A DNA stretch of 64,000 nt from Coprenecus sp949297365 (lineage in GTDB: Bacteria > Bacteroidota > Bacteroidia > Bacteroidales > UBA932). The stretch lies in the NCBI GenBank assembly GCA_963931055.1, contig OZ006987.1, forward strand, positions 1,054,001-1,118,000, in the 5' to 3' direction. The translations under genes were made by a program, and so were the position numbers. Numbering within the stretch: position 1 is the stretch's first letter; each line of letters begins with the position of its first letter. The notes beneath the pieces are model-generated. The model had not been told where the DNA came from. It ran no database searches and worked only from the letters and a program-made list of their open reading frames with translations. Of the stretch, positions 46,833 through 56,037 are shown one piece after another.

Positions 46833-47192
46833 TCAATCCTTATCCAACTCAATACCGTCGTCAAAGGCCACGAGAAGATATTCCTCCCCGTCTTTCAAAG
46901 TCCTGTCCATATCTTCTATCATCCAGGAAGTAAAAAATGTGGCATTCTCCATGACATACACCATCAGATCCTCCTTGGTCTTTTTCAACACCCGGCAGCC
47001 CCAGTCAGTGCGGACGGAATCATTATCCATCATTATCGCAGAGAACAGAGGATCATTGACACCGACTAAGGGAGAGACATCCATTATCCGCTCCGGGCAG
47101 TAGGTGGCCGAACTTATATTCGAGCCGGAATACGGCTTGTAATAATCGAACTTTTCTGATTTAACAGCACCTATGTAAATACTTAAACTCAT
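46833..47192 (-). CDS. protein of unknown function
   Basis: 119 residues from the ATG at 47192 (MSLSIYIGAVKSEKF); the frame continues upstream to 47249 but that part (Cys/Trp-rich) is not convincing. Acidic, with 'CPERIMDVSPLVGVNDPLFSAIMMDNDS' and 'YLLVAFDDGIELDKD' at the end. No family recognised. Six nt upstream of the HD protein gene, so cotranscribed; perhaps an immunity- or regulator-like partner, but nothing shows it. Confidence 0.55.
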   Translation of the reverse strand: MSLSIYIGAVKSEKFDYYKPYSGSNISSATYCPERIMDVSPLVGVNDPLFSAIMMDNDSVRTDWGCRVLKKTKEDLMVYVMENATFFTSWMIEDMDRTLKDGEEYLLVAFDDGIELDKD

Positions 47193-47375
47193 ATCAAATA
47201 ATTTAAAAAGACAAACCGGACATGCGGGACGGCACTGAATCCATATCAATGGCGATAACCGGCTCCGCGCTCAATAGCGAGGGCAAAATCAAAGGCTTCT
47301 GTGACAAAATAAGCAGAGCCGCAATTTGATGTAAGGATTTTGACCTGTAGTCAGGAATAAAATACGACCGCCACA

Positions 47376-47420
47376 CATGTCCGTTCAGGCAGGTTTCGCG
47401 CAGGCGCTCAGTCCTGCCTT
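47376..47420 (-). terminator. hairpin after the coiled-coil gene
   Basis: AGGCAGG and CCTGCCT form a stem just beyond the stop at 47426. The T-rich flank (TTATTT) lies on the plus side, so termination of the minus transcript would be weak. Confidence 0.3.
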
Positions 47421-47425
47421 ATTTG

Positions 47426-48301
47426 TCAGAACTGTCGGAGTTTTTCATATATCGGCCTGAGATTGTCGGGTATGACTATCTTCAAGGCTTCCACTTCCTT
47501 GCGTTTTCTGTTCCTCTCCCGGCTAAGCTCTTCCCGCTTCAGGTCCACATCGGCCTTCCACTGCTCCAGTGCGGCACTCCACCGCCGGCTCTTCTCTTCC
47601 TTGTCCGCCGCAATGGTTTTCTCAATCTCATGCATCATCCCGTTAAGCTCCGCCTGAGCGGAACGGTGCTCAGCCTGCAGTGCGAAAAACAGGGATTCGA
47701 CCTCCTCACCCTCCACATTGGGATAGTACGTGTACACAAGAGTGTCCTTCCCGTTCTCCTTCACCGCCTTAGGTGTCGACAGACGCTCCATGTAGGCTTT
47801 ACGGGCTTCAGAGAGTGCCCCGTCCGGGTGAATGAACTTGCCTATGACAGCGCACTTTGTCTGCAGGGAGAGATAGTGGTTTCGCTCCTTGATGTTCCAT
47901 GAGTCAATAACGTCCTGCGCAATAAGGTCCGGCTCCTTCTCCGGCTTGCTGTCCAGCAGCTGATCCAGCTCGGAAGAGCCGATTTCCCCTGCCTCTTCCG
48001 CCAGCTTCTCCTTGGCCTTGACAGCCTCCCTCAGATATGCGATGAGCCTCTTCAGCTCCACAATCTCATTTATGCCGTCCCGTATCCCGGCGAACTGCTC
48101 CGCACTCGTCCCGTAAGATATCACGGTCTCGTCCGACGAGCCTATCAACGCCACCGTCGTCTTGTGAAAATCCATCGAAGAGAGCCTCTTTTCCACCGCC
48201 TGATAACTCTCCTTGGCAATATCGGCAATATGATTGGCCGATGCCGCAGTCAGACCCTGCTGTCCGAAAAATGCCGGTACACTGAGTTCATTCTTTTCCA
48301 T
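47426..48301 (-). CDS. coiled-coil protein of unknown function
   Basis: 291 residues, no signal peptide. The N-terminal part is mixed; residues about 70-100 and 210-280 are strongly helical and charged ('KRLIAYLREAVKAKEKLAEEAGE', 'EEKSRRWSAALEQWKADVDLKREELSRERN' split here by a break), typical of coiled coils. No enzyme motif. Upstream lies copy A of the 41-bp direct repeat, which carries a TACCTTTG -7 box 27 nt before the ATG. Confidence 0.6.
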   Translation of the reverse strand: MEKNELSVPAFFGQQGLTAASANHIADIAKESYQAVEKRLSSMDFHKTTVALIGSSDETVISYGTSAEQFAGIRDGINEIVELKRLIAYLREAVKAKEKLAEEAGEIGSSELDQLLDSKPEKEPDLIAQDVIDSWNIKERNHYLSLQTKCAVIGKFIHPDGALSEARKAYMERLSTPKAVKENGKDTLVYTYYPNVEGEEVESLFFALQAEHRSAQAELNGMMHEIEKTIAADKEEKSRRWSAALEQWKADVDLKREELSRERNRKRKEVEALKIVIPDNLRPIYEKLRQF

Positions 48302-48327
48302 AATCTTACTTTTTTATCATTACACTC

Positions 48328-48368
48328 CAAAGGTAAGGCGGCTCAGTGCCAAAACGTGTCACTCAGAA
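48328..48368. repeat. 41-bp direct repeat, copy A
   Basis: 40 of 41 bases identical to 49119-49159. On the minus strand it ends in TACCTTTG (plus 48328-48335), a -7 box for the coiled-coil gene. It contains the stop codon of the nuclease-like ORF (48359-48361). Confidence 0.9.
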
Positions 48369-49093
48369 ATATCTATTTCAAGAAAATACCAAGAATTTTG
48401 ATCTTTCGCACAATCATATTCCTTCCAATTTATCGGATACGATTTTGACAAATTCACGCACCTGTCTTCTGTCTCATTTTTCTTTGGATGATACACTACT
48501 TCCTTTTCCGTATAATTCTCTGTCAAACCAAAAGCATGATACCTTCCATCTTCATTCTCTTTCTGATTATATGCCTTGGTCTCAAGGAACTTCTTGTTGT
48601 CGGTTATGAAATAAAATCTCCCTTCCGAATAAATTTGTTTCCCTAGACTACATTCCTCCGGCTTCTTCTCAAGACCGATTCCGACCTCTTTTTCAAGAAA
48701 TTCCAAATCACGGTAGATACGGAACATATTGTTCGGGAAGGCAGTTTTCTTGGAATCCTCACGTCTGGGTTTGAACTTAAGTTCTATGGCACATGCATAC
48801 CGGATTACATCATTCTCTTTGAAACCGCAGGTTATGTCTATAAATTTCTTCCCTTTCTCTCCCTCCCATTTTGTCTCCAGATCAACATAGAACCTTTCAT
48901 CAGAAAAGGCATACAAATTCCCGACAGTTTTTATAATTGAGGCAAAATGAAACTGAAAAAGAGCCTCATTCTTTGTCTCAGTCATTATCATTCCAGCTAT
49001 AAATTGGTGCTGGAACACGCACCATGCCTCATCAAGAATCTTTTTCATTCTTTCTGAATAATCTTCCTTTTTAAACAAGTTTAATTTTTCCAT
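48359..49093 (-). CDS. PD-(D/E)XK-like nuclease or unknown AT-rich protein
   Basis: 244 residues. The middle holds 'KKFIDITCGF' followed by 'ACAIELKFKPR', i.e. Asp then E-x-K about 17 residues later, as in the PD-(D/E)XK nuclease fold; an upstream Glu ('DLETKWEGEKG') could complete the site. The rest is Lys/Asn/Phe-rich and clearly more AT-rich than the neighbours, a sign of transfer. It is bracketed by the 41-bp direct repeats. Nuclease function is inference; a restriction- or repair-type enzyme is one option. Confidence 0.5.
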   Translation of the reverse strand: MEKLNLFKKEDYSERMKKILDEAWCVFQHQFIAGMIMTETKNEALFQFHFASIIKTVGNLYAFSDERFYVDLETKWEGEKGKKFIDITCGFKENDVIRYACAIELKFKPRREDSKKTAFPNNMFRIYRDLEFLEKEVGIGLEKKPEECSLGKQIYSEGRFYFITDNKKFLETKAYNQKENEDGRYHAFGLTENYTEKEVVYHPKKNETEDRCVNLSKSYPINWKEYDCAKDQNSWYFLEIDISE

Positions 49094-49118
49094 TTCTCTA
49101 TTTCATTTAAAACGCATT

Positions 49119-49159
49119 CAAAGGTAAGGCGGCTCAGTGCCAAAGCGTGTCACTCAGAA
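49119..49159. repeat. 41-bp direct repeat, copy B
   Basis: Partner of 48328-48368, start-to-start distance 791 bp. Its TACCTTTG end (plus 49119-49126) is 26 nt before the nuclease-like ORF, giving it the same promoter as the coiled-coil gene. It overlaps the stop codon of the WYL gene (49154-49156). Confidence 0.9.
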
Positions 49160-50088
49160 GTCCATGCGGTGCAGGGCGTCGCGGTAGACTGTTTTCAGTT
49201 CCTCGCGGAGGTGGGCGGGGGCGATGACGGTGATGTCGTCGCTGCGGGAAAGGAGCTCGCGCCTGAAGGCAAATGTTATGCGCAGCCTCAGACGGATGCG
49301 GACCTCTTTATCATTGTCTATCAGCACTTCCTGAGATTCGTGGAGGGGATAGGCCTTGCAGTAGCGTCCCTCTCGGGGAGACATCGACAGGACAACTTCC
49401 TCAACCGGCACATTGCGGTTGGAATACACGCCGAACGAATCCTTGAAATCCGCCTCCACATCCACATCAGGCCTCGGAACAAACCGATTGTCAGTAACGC
49501 GCAGATTCCTTATACGGTCCAGGCCCCAGCTTTTAATCTCTCCCTCCGAAGTGACTTTCTCCCCCAGGCCTATCTCGATGGCCAGCAGATACCATCGGCC
49601 CTGTCCCTCCTTGAGGGCGTAGGGCATTACCCTCGCTGCCGAGGTTCCGAGCCGTCATACTTGACATAGGTAAATTCGACCTCCAGATGTTTCTTCACCG
49701 CATATATCAGCGGACTGAGATGCTCCGTACCGGCAGCTTTCCGTTTCTCTGCGAACACGATCGAGGACAGTTCCTCCCTGGCTCTCAACGAGGTAATCAG
49801 GTCAAACTGCTCCAGCACCCGCTCCAGATCCGAAATCCGGTCCTCATCCTCCGGGATATAGTAGCCGCCTTCGCTCCGGGAATACTCTATGCTGACCCCC
49901 AGACCGCTGCGGATATCCCCGATATCCCTCAGCACCGTCCTTCTCGACACTCCTGCCGTACCTTCGTCGTCATAGTAGGCCATCGCGCACTCAACCTCCC
50001 TCACCAGATCTTCCAGCGAGATATAAGGACGGCTCCTGACCAGCCTTATTATCAGCATATACCGCTGTATACATCCCAACTTTGACAT
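49154..50088 (-). pseudogene. WYL-domain transcriptional regulator, frameshifted
   Basis: Two adjacent frames (50088-49627 and 49627-49154) together give one WYL protein of about 310 residues, the usual size: N-terminal helix-turn-helix ('SRRTVLRDIGDIRSGLGVSI'), then the WYL domain whose first strand ends in one frame ('TYVKYDGSEPRQR') and continues in the next ('VMPYALKEGQGRWYLLAIEI', with the WYL motif). A one-base loss in a GAGGG run near 49632 joins them. TAA and ATG overlap at the break, so some restart is possible. Could also be a sequencing error. Confidence 0.8.
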
Positions 50089-50094
50089 ACTTTG

Positions 50095-50331
50095 TTATTT
50101 TTTCATTATCACCCAGTTGCCGCATTTCCGGCCATTATTCCGCCTAATCCAACCTTTGTCTTTGAGACTTTTTATTATTTTATACACAGAAGTTTCTCCT
50201 ACACCTGCTTTGTCGGTAATATATGCGTAAGTCACTGCCGGGTTCTCCTTAATAAGATTAAATACCTTATATTCCATCTCAGTAAGCTTTTCCTCACTCT
50301 TTTCCTCACTCTTTTCCTCTCTTTTCCTCAA
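50095..50331 (-). CDS. small winged-helix protein, possibly a fragment
   Basis: 78 residues with TTG start at 50331 (the only in-frame start; the frame is open 60 nt further up to a stop). Charged repeat 'EEKSEEKSEEK' coded by a 15-base tandem repeat, then a winged helix ('EYKVFNLIKENPAV', 'VGETSVYKIIKSLKDKGWI'). Such tails occur at the C-terminus of AlbA_2/ATP-binding regulators, so this may be a remnant. A TAACTTTG -7 box lies at plus 50390-50397. It ends 6 nt before the WYL gene. Confidence 0.5.
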   Translation of the reverse strand: MRKREEKSEEKSEEKLTEMEYKVFNLIKENPAVTYAYITDKAGVGETSVYKIIKSLKDKGWIRRNNGRKCGNWVIMKK

Positions 50332-50432
50332 ATCTTTTCTGCTGTAATTGCCATGTCGTCCTTGCTTTTTAGTTCCGTTTAAACTTTCCCAAAGTTAGTA
50401 TACAATTCGGAACTGAGCCGACATCCGGGGAA

Positions 50433-51305
50433 TTATTTTACAGAAAGGGCATACTGACGCCGGCGGGCCACCGCGACGTATATCAGCAGCACGACATTCA
50501 TCAGCAGGGCATAGATGATGGCGGGTATGGCCATCTCCCCGCTGTTGAAGATGAAGGGGGAGAATGCTATGGCTATCGCCTGGGCGGCATTCTGCATTCC
50601 GACCTCTATGACGATGGTGCGGCGGACGGCGGGCGTGAACTTCCAGAGGCGGGACAGAATGGAGCTGCACATCATGGCCAGGAGAATCAGGGCAGCTGTC
50701 GCAAGCCCCAGCACTGTGAAATTGTCCACTATCTCCTTTGTATACTGCAGGAAAAACACCAGCGCAAGGAACATCAGGGCCGGAAACGCCGCCTTGCTCA
50801 GCACCTTATGCACCTTCTCGGCCGCCACAGGGCTGAAATGGCGGAAGGCCGCCCCGGCAAGTATGGGCACGAAGAGCAGCACCAGATTCTGCAGCAGCAG
50901 CTTACCCACAGGCAGATGGACCTCCACCCCGGACTGCTGCGAGATGAACACGGAGGCCAGGTCCATTATCAGAGGCAGGGTGAACAGGGTTATCACGCTG
51001 CTCATCGCGGTCAGCGTCACGGACAGGGCGACATCCCCCTTGGCCAGCATGGAGAACACATTGGAGGAACTGCCGCCGGGACAGCAGGCTATGAGCACTA
51101 ACCCCATGAAATAGACCGGACTCAGCCCCAGGGCCCAGCCCACGCCGAATGCCAGCAGCGGAAGCACTATTATCTGCCCGACCATCCCGGCCAACACGGC
51201 CTTGGGATTACGGGCTACATCTACGAACGACTTGACTTTCAGGTCTGTCCCGAGCAGGAACATCAGCACGATAAGAATCGGCATTACTATCCACACAGTA
51301 TTCAT
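50433..51305 (-). CDS. bile acid:sodium symporter-family transporter
   Basis: 290 residues from the ATG at 51305 (MNTVWIVMPILIVLMFLLG); the frame to 51335 adds ten residues. About nine membrane helices; signature 'GLVLIACCPGGSSSNVFSMLAKGDVALSV' and the late 'EVGMQNAAQAIAIA' sodium-site motif of the BASS family. The members move bile acids, pantoate or other organic anions with sodium; the substrate is unknown. In a gut bacterium bile salts are plausible but not shown. Stands alone. Confidence 0.88.
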   Translation of the reverse strand: MNTVWIVMPILIVLMFLLGTDLKVKSFVDVARNPKAVLAGMVGQIIVLPLLAFGVGWALGLSPVYFMGLVLIACCPGGSSSNVFSMLAKGDVALSVTLTAMSSVITLFTLPLIMDLASVFISQQSGVEVHLPVGKLLLQNLVLLFVPILAGAAFRHFSPVAAEKVHKVLSKAAFPALMFLALVFFLQYTKEIVDNFTVLGLATAALILLAMMCSSILSRLWKFTPAVRRTIVIEVGMQNAAQAIAIAFSPFIFNSGEMAIPAIIYALLMNVVLLIYVAVARRRQYALSVK

Positions 51306-51401
51306 GGCGCAAATGTAATATTTTTTGCTTATCACCGCTTTTTACCTACAAATAGGGATAAACAGAGGAAAATCCGGCGAAAAAAATCTCTATTTTTAGC
51401 G

Positions 51402-51433
51402 ATTGTGCAGCAAGAGGCATTGCCCTACTTTTG
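51402..51433 (+). promoter_or_regulatory. promoter of the Xus-like operon
   Basis: ATTG (51402-51405), 20 bp, TACTTTTG (51426-51433). The ATG at 51441 lies only 8 nt on, so the message should have almost no leader. Confidence 0.6.
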
Positions 51434-51440
51434 CAGCGCA

Positions 51441-53867
51441 ATGAGAAACATCTATCTTACTATAAGACACTGCGCTCTCATAGGGATCTGCATACTCATG
51501 CAGCACTTCTCAGCCTCGGCGCAGGAAAAGCAGGAAAGGGCTGTCCTGTCGGGGAAAATCATCTCCGCCGAGGACAGCAGTATCATAGATTTCGCAGACA
51601 TCTTCCTGAAAGGGACGGAATACTGGTGCAGTGCAGACAAGAACGGAGAATTCCGTCTGGAAGCACCTGCCGGCACATATACTATGGTTGTCTCGGCCGT
51701 AGGATTCAAGTCCTACAAGGAGGAAGTGACGCTGCAGGCCGGCAGCGATATCCGGAAGGCCGTAACGATCAAACCCGACCACCGTCAGCTGGATGAGGTG
51801 GTAGTGGTGTCCAACAGGTCCAGCCATGTGCAGCGTTCGGCATTCAATGCCCTTGACCTCAGCGTAAAGGAGATGCACAACTCCAGCAAGAGCCTGGGCG
51901 AGACACTTTCACAGCTTCCGGGACTTAAACTGCGTGAATCGGGCGGCGTAGGCTCGGACGCACAGCTGAGCCTGGACGGTTTCTCCGGCAAGCATGTGAA
52001 GATCTTCATAGACGGAGTACCGCAGGAAGGTGCCGGGGCGGCATTGGACATCAACAACCTGCCGGTAAATTTCGCTGAGCGGATCGAGGTGTACAAGGGA
52101 GTGGTTCCGGTAGGTTTCGGAAGCGACGCTCTCGGAGGCGTGATCAATATAGTTACCAAAAAACGCCGCAGGGGCTGGCATCTGGACGCATCCTACTCCT
52201 ACGGCTCGTTCAATACGCACAAGTCCTATGTCAATTTCAACCAGACTTTCCGCAACGGACTGACATACGAGATAAACGCCTTTCAGAACTACTCTGACAA
52301 CAGTTATTTCATCGACAGCTATATCACAGAATTCGGCGAGGACGGTGTCTCGGAAAGCACGGACCGCAACAAGATCTACCATGTAAGGCGGTTCAATGAC
52401 AGGTTCCACAATGAGGCGGTCATCGGAAAGATAGGCGTAACCGGCAAGTCCTGGGCCGACCGCCTGATGGTGGGCCTGAACTACTCGCACTTCTACAAGG
52501 AGATACAGACCGGCGTGTACCAGTACATAGTCTTCGGTGAGAAACACCGTCGCGGACACTCTTTCGTCCCGTCGCTGGAGTACAGCAAGCGCGATCTCTT
52601 CACCAAGGGGCTGGATATCAGACTCAACGCCAACTACAACCACAACATCACGATGAACATCGACACCTCTTCCTACAAGTACAACTGGTTGGGAGAGCGC
52701 AAGTACACCGGGAGCCGGGGCGAGCAGTCCTATCAGGACAACACCTCGCGGAATACCAACTGGAACGCCACATTCACAGCCGACTACCGTCTCGGCAAAG
52801 CCCACACATTCACGCTGAACCATGTGACAAGCACATTCAGGCGCACCACCCGCTCGAAAGTGGACGGCAGCCAGCAGCTGTCGGACTTCAGCATTCCCAA
52901 AGTGACCAGGAAGAACATAACCGGCCTGTCGTACCGGCTGGCTCCGTCCAGAAGATGGAGCGTGACAGCATTCGGCAAATACTACAACCAGTACAACCGC
53001 GGTCCCGTCTCCCAGAGCAGTGACGGAGTGGGCAACTACGTGGAGATGAGCCGCACTACCAATGCGCTGGGCTACGGAGCGGCAGGTACTTACTTCATCA
53101 TCAAGGGTCTGCAGGTGAAGTTATCGTATGAGAAGGCTTACCGTCTTCCCACCACCGATGAGCTGTTCGGCGACGAGGATCTGGAAGCCGGCAAGACCGA
53201 CCTGCGGCCCGAAAACAGCGACAATGTGAATCTGAATCTCAGCCTCAACCGCATGTTCGGCAAACACGCTGTCTACGTGGAAGGAGCCTTTATCTTCCGC
53301 GACACCAAGGACTACATCCAGAGAGGACTCAGCACCGTAAGCGGCATGAGCTACGGCTTCTACGAGAACCACGGCCGCGTAAGGACACTGGGCTACAATA
53401 TCTCGGCCCGCTACAGTTTCTCCCGCTGGCTGAGCATCGGAGGCACATTCAACAATATCAACGTCCGCGACAATGAGCGCTATGTGGCCGGGAACTCCCA
53501 GCAGGAGAGCGCGACCTACGGCCAGCGTATGCCCAACCTGCCGTACATGTTCGCCAGCTTTGACGCCACCTTCACATGGCACGACCTGTTTGCCGACGGC
53601 AACGTACTTACCGTCACCTACGACGGCTACTACCAGCACGATTTTCCCCTGTACTGGGAGAGATTCGGCGACCCGGCCTCCAAGAGCGTAGTCCCGGAAC
53701 AGCTGTCCCACAACCTGAGCATCAGCTACTCTATACAGGACGGACGGTACAACATCTCGCTGGAGTGCCGCAACCTCACCGACGAGAAACTGTATGACAA
53801 CTTCAGCCTTCAGAAGGCCGGACGCGCCTTCTACGCCAAGCTGCGCGTATATTTCGGAAACAGATAA
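51441..53867 (+). CDS. TonB-dependent receptor (XusA-like)
   Basis: 808 residues from the ATG at 51441; the ATG at 51405 lies in the promoter. Signal to about 'ASAQ', a CarboxypepD_reg-like domain (about 35-110), TonB-box-like 'LDEVVVVSNR', plug domain (about 125-230, with 'IFIDGVPQEG' and 'NFAERIEVYKGVVPVGFGSDALGGVINIVTK'), then a 22-strand barrel ending in aromatic strands. It opens an operon with a DUF4374 lipoprotein and a PepSY-type protein, the gene order of XusABC of Bacteroides thetaiotaomicron, which takes up enterobactin-type siderophores. Substrate here is inferred. Confidence 0.88.
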   Translation: MRNIYLTIRHCALIGICILMQHFSASAQEKQERAVLSGKIISAEDSSIIDFADIFLKGTEYWCSADKNGEFRLEAPAGTYTMVVSAVGFKSYKEEVTLQAGSDIRKAVTIKPDHRQLDEVVVVSNRSSHVQRSAFNALDLSVKEMHNSSKSLGETLSQLPGLKLRESGGVGSDAQLSLDGFSGKHVKIFIDGVPQEGAGAALDINNLPVNFAERIEVYKGVVPVGFGSDALGGVINIVTKKRRRGWHLDASYSYGSFNTHKSYVNFNQTFRNGLTYEINAFQNYSDNSYFIDSYITEFGEDGVSESTDRNKIYHVRRFNDRFHNEAVIGKIGVTGKSWADRLMVGLNYSHFYKEIQTGVYQYIVFGEKHRRGHSFVPSLEYSKRDLFTKGLDIRLNANYNHNITMNIDTSSYKYNWLGERKYTGSRGEQSYQDNTSRNTNWNATFTADYRLGKAHTFTLNHVTSTFRRTTRSKVDGSQQLSDFSIPKVTRKNITGLSYRLAPSRRWSVTAFGKYYNQYNRGPVSQSSDGVGNYVEMSRTTNALGYGAAGTYFIIKGLQVKLSYEKAYRLPTTDELFGDEDLEAGKTDLRPENSDNVNLNLSLNRMFGKHAVYVEGAFIFRDTKDYIQRGLSTVSGMSYGFYENHGRVRTLGYNISARYSFSRWLSIGGTFNNINVRDNERYVAGNSQQESATYGQRMPNLPYMFASFDATFTWHDLFADGNVLTVTYDGYYQHDFPLYWERFGDPASKSVVPEQLSHNLSISYSIQDGRYNISLECRNLTDEKLYDNFSLQKAGRAFYAKLRVYFGNR

Positions 53868-53887
53868 TCAATGAAAATCACAACAAT

Positions 53888-55318
53888 ATGAAAAGCAATT
53901 TTTTATCAAGGGCCATTATTGCCGCCCTGTCATCAGGATGCATATTCCTGACAGCCTGCGAGGACAACAATACTCCCACCCCTGATCCCGGTACCGGTAC
54001 GGATGCGGTAAGCCGCTACGTCATCATAGCACAGGCCGGAAGCCAGGACCAGTCTGCCACCTACCTGATCTCGGCCGAATCACTCGATGAAGGCTCTGTC
54101 ACACCCACCGGCAACGGCTGGGAGACCCAGTCAGCCTCCAACTGGATATTCTACGGCGAACACTACCTCTTCGGCTTCCAGTACAATGACGGCAACCAGG
54201 GCACCGGCTTCTCCTTCAAGTTGGGAAGCGACGGCCGTGTCATCGAGGACCGCCAGTACACCTTCAACCGCACCACGACTTACGGCACCTGGGGCGACAA
54301 TGTCATCACTGCCTCGACCAACGCCGGCAACAACGAGCAGGATGCCGAGGGTAATTATGCCTATTATCTTCAGTTCAACTATCTGAGCGTAATAGACGGC
54401 AGCAGTACTACCGGAAGCCACATCGCAGAGAACTTCCTGGGCAACGGCGAGAGAGTCAGCTTCGCCGGTTTCGTGGAAGCCAACGGCAAACTCTACACTT
54501 CAGTAGTGCCTATGGGCATGAGCCATTACGGAGTCAACACCTTCCCCTGGGCCATCCAGGATCCAGGCTATGTGGCCAACGGTGACGGCGGAAGCGGCTC
54601 GGGAGCATACACCGCCGGCATGATTCCCACGACCCAGTATCCCGACAGCGCATTCGTGGCCATCTACAGCGGGGACAATTTCGACGAGACTCCGGTCATC
54701 GCCCGCACAGGGAAAATCGGCTTCGCCAGCGGACGTATGCGCTCGCAGTACTACCAGACCATCTGGGCAGCCGACAACGGCGACCTCTACGTCTTCTCAC
54801 CCGGCTACGGACGCACGACCACCACACCGGTGACGAACAACGACGGCAGTCAGTTCGACCGAGTACAGGGCAAACTGCCCTCGGGCGTAGTCCGCATCAA
54901 GGCCGGTGAAACGGATTTCGACCCCACATATTATGTCAATCTCGAAGAGCTGGGCAACCATAACCCGATGTTCCGCTGCTGGCACATTGACGGTGACCGT
55001 TTCCTGCTCCAGATGTACAGCGAGGGAGCTGAGAATATGAGCGGAACCAGCGCACCGCGCAATGAACTGGCTGTATTCAAGGGCGAGGAGGGCACTCTGA
55101 CCGTCGTCACGGGCCTTCCGGATGCGGGCTCGCTGTCCAGCATCGGCACACCGTACAGTGACAACGGACTGGCTTACATTCCCATTACGACCACCGACGG
55201 AGCCGCTCCCGCCATCTACTGCATCGATCCCGACACCGGAGAGGCGAAAGCAGGCCTGACAGTAAGTGAGTCCATCTCGGTATCGGCACTCGGCAAACTC
55301 TCTACCCAGGCACAATAA
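53888..55318 (+). CDS. DUF4374 lipoprotein (XusB-like)
   Basis: 476 residues. Lipobox LTAC (Cys24), then Pro/Thr linker and a beta-propeller-like body ('RYVIIAQAGSQDQSATYLISAE' type start split by domain strands). DUF4374 proteins are regularly coded next to TonB receptors and PepSY proteins; XusB of B. thetaiotaomicron, of the same class, binds ferric siderophore at the surface. It starts 20 nt after the receptor and overlaps the next gene by one base (TAATG). Confidence 0.85.
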   Translation: MKSNFLSRAIIAALSSGCIFLTACEDNNTPTPDPGTGTDAVSRYVIIAQAGSQDQSATYLISAESLDEGSVTPTGNGWETQSASNWIFYGEHYLFGFQYNDGNQGTGFSFKLGSDGRVIEDRQYTFNRTTTYGTWGDNVITASTNAGNNEQDAEGNYAYYLQFNYLSVIDGSSTTGSHIAENFLGNGERVSFAGFVEANGKLYTSVVPMGMSHYGVNTFPWAIQDPGYVANGDGGSGSGAYTAGMIPTTQYPDSAFVAIYSGDNFDETPVIARTGKIGFASGRMRSQYYQTIWAADNGDLYVFSPGYGRTTTTPVTNNDGSQFDRVQGKLPSGVVRIKAGETDFDPTYYVNLEELGNHNPMFRCWHIDGDRFLLQMYSEGAENMSGTSAPRNELAVFKGEEGTLTVVTGLPDAGSLSSIGTPYSDNGLAYIPITTTDGAAPAIYCIDPDTGEAKAGLTVSESISVSALGKLSTQAQ

Positions 55319-56037
55319 TGAGAGAACTGTTTAAGAAGATTCACCTCTGGCTCTCGCTGCCGCTGGGACTTATCATCTCAGTCATCTGCCTGTCAGGTGC
55401 CGTCCTCGTATTCGAGAAAGAGATTACAAAGGCCGTGCAGCGGGAGTCCGATACCGTCACCACGCAGTCCGGGGAGATGCGGCAGCGGCCCAAGTCCCTG
55501 CCCTTCTTCCAGACCGTGAGGAAGGTACATCGCTGGCTGCTGGATCCGCCGGCGGCAAAAGGCGAGAAATCGGTCGGGAAAGTCATCGTAGGAGTAACCA
55601 CCATGGCGATGGTTGTGGTTCTGGTCAGCGGCCTGGTCATCTGGATACCGCGCAGCCGCAAGGCTCTGAAATCCCGTCTGAGCGTATCCTGTACCAAGGG
55701 CTGGAAACGATTCCTGTACGACAGCCACGTGAGCATAGGCTTCTACTGTACCATTCTCCTGCTGCTTATGGCCCTTACCGGACTGACCTGGTCATTCGGC
55801 TGGTACCGCGAGGCCGCCTACTCCCTGACCGGAGACATGGCACCCCAGGCCGCCAAACGCCTGTTCTTCTCCCTGCATACCGGAAGCTGGGGCGGCATCG
55901 TCACGAAGATCCTCTACTTCATCGCAGCACTGGCAGGAGGTCTGCTGCCGCTGAGCGGCTACTGGCTCTGGTGGAAACGCAGGAAAAACTCTGGGAAAAA
56001 ACTTCCGGCTCAGTCACAGAGCACCTCGAAAGTATAG
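55318..56037 (+). CDS. PepSY-associated inner-membrane protein (XusC-like)
   Basis: 239 residues, four membrane helices (about 10-32, 90-110, 138-160, 195-218). Histidines at helix ends ('KVHRWL', 'DSHVSIGFY', 'SLHTGSW') fit haem or metal ligands; the family is thought to reduce or release iron from siderophores. Shorter than full-length PepSY proteins (which often exceed 350 residues). The 3' end overlaps the convergent next gene by 28 nt. Confidence 0.82.
   Translation: MRELFKKIHLWLSLPLGLIISVICLSGAVLVFEKEITKAVQRESDTVTTQSGEMRQRPKSLPFFQTVRKVHRWLLDPPAAKGEKSVGKVIVGVTTMAMVVVLVSGLVIWIPRSRKALKSRLSVSCTKGWKRFLYDSHVSIGFYCTILLLLMALTGLTWSFGWYREAAYSLTGDMAPQAAKRLFFSLHTGSWGGIVTKILYFIAALAGGLLPLSGYWLWWKRRKNSGKKLPAQSQSTSKV

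Noticed and set aside
50280..50330. Short tandem repeat as a CRISPR-like or phase-variable tract
   Set aside because: Only three imperfect 15-base units inside a reading frame; 15 is a multiple of three, so copy changes keep the frame.
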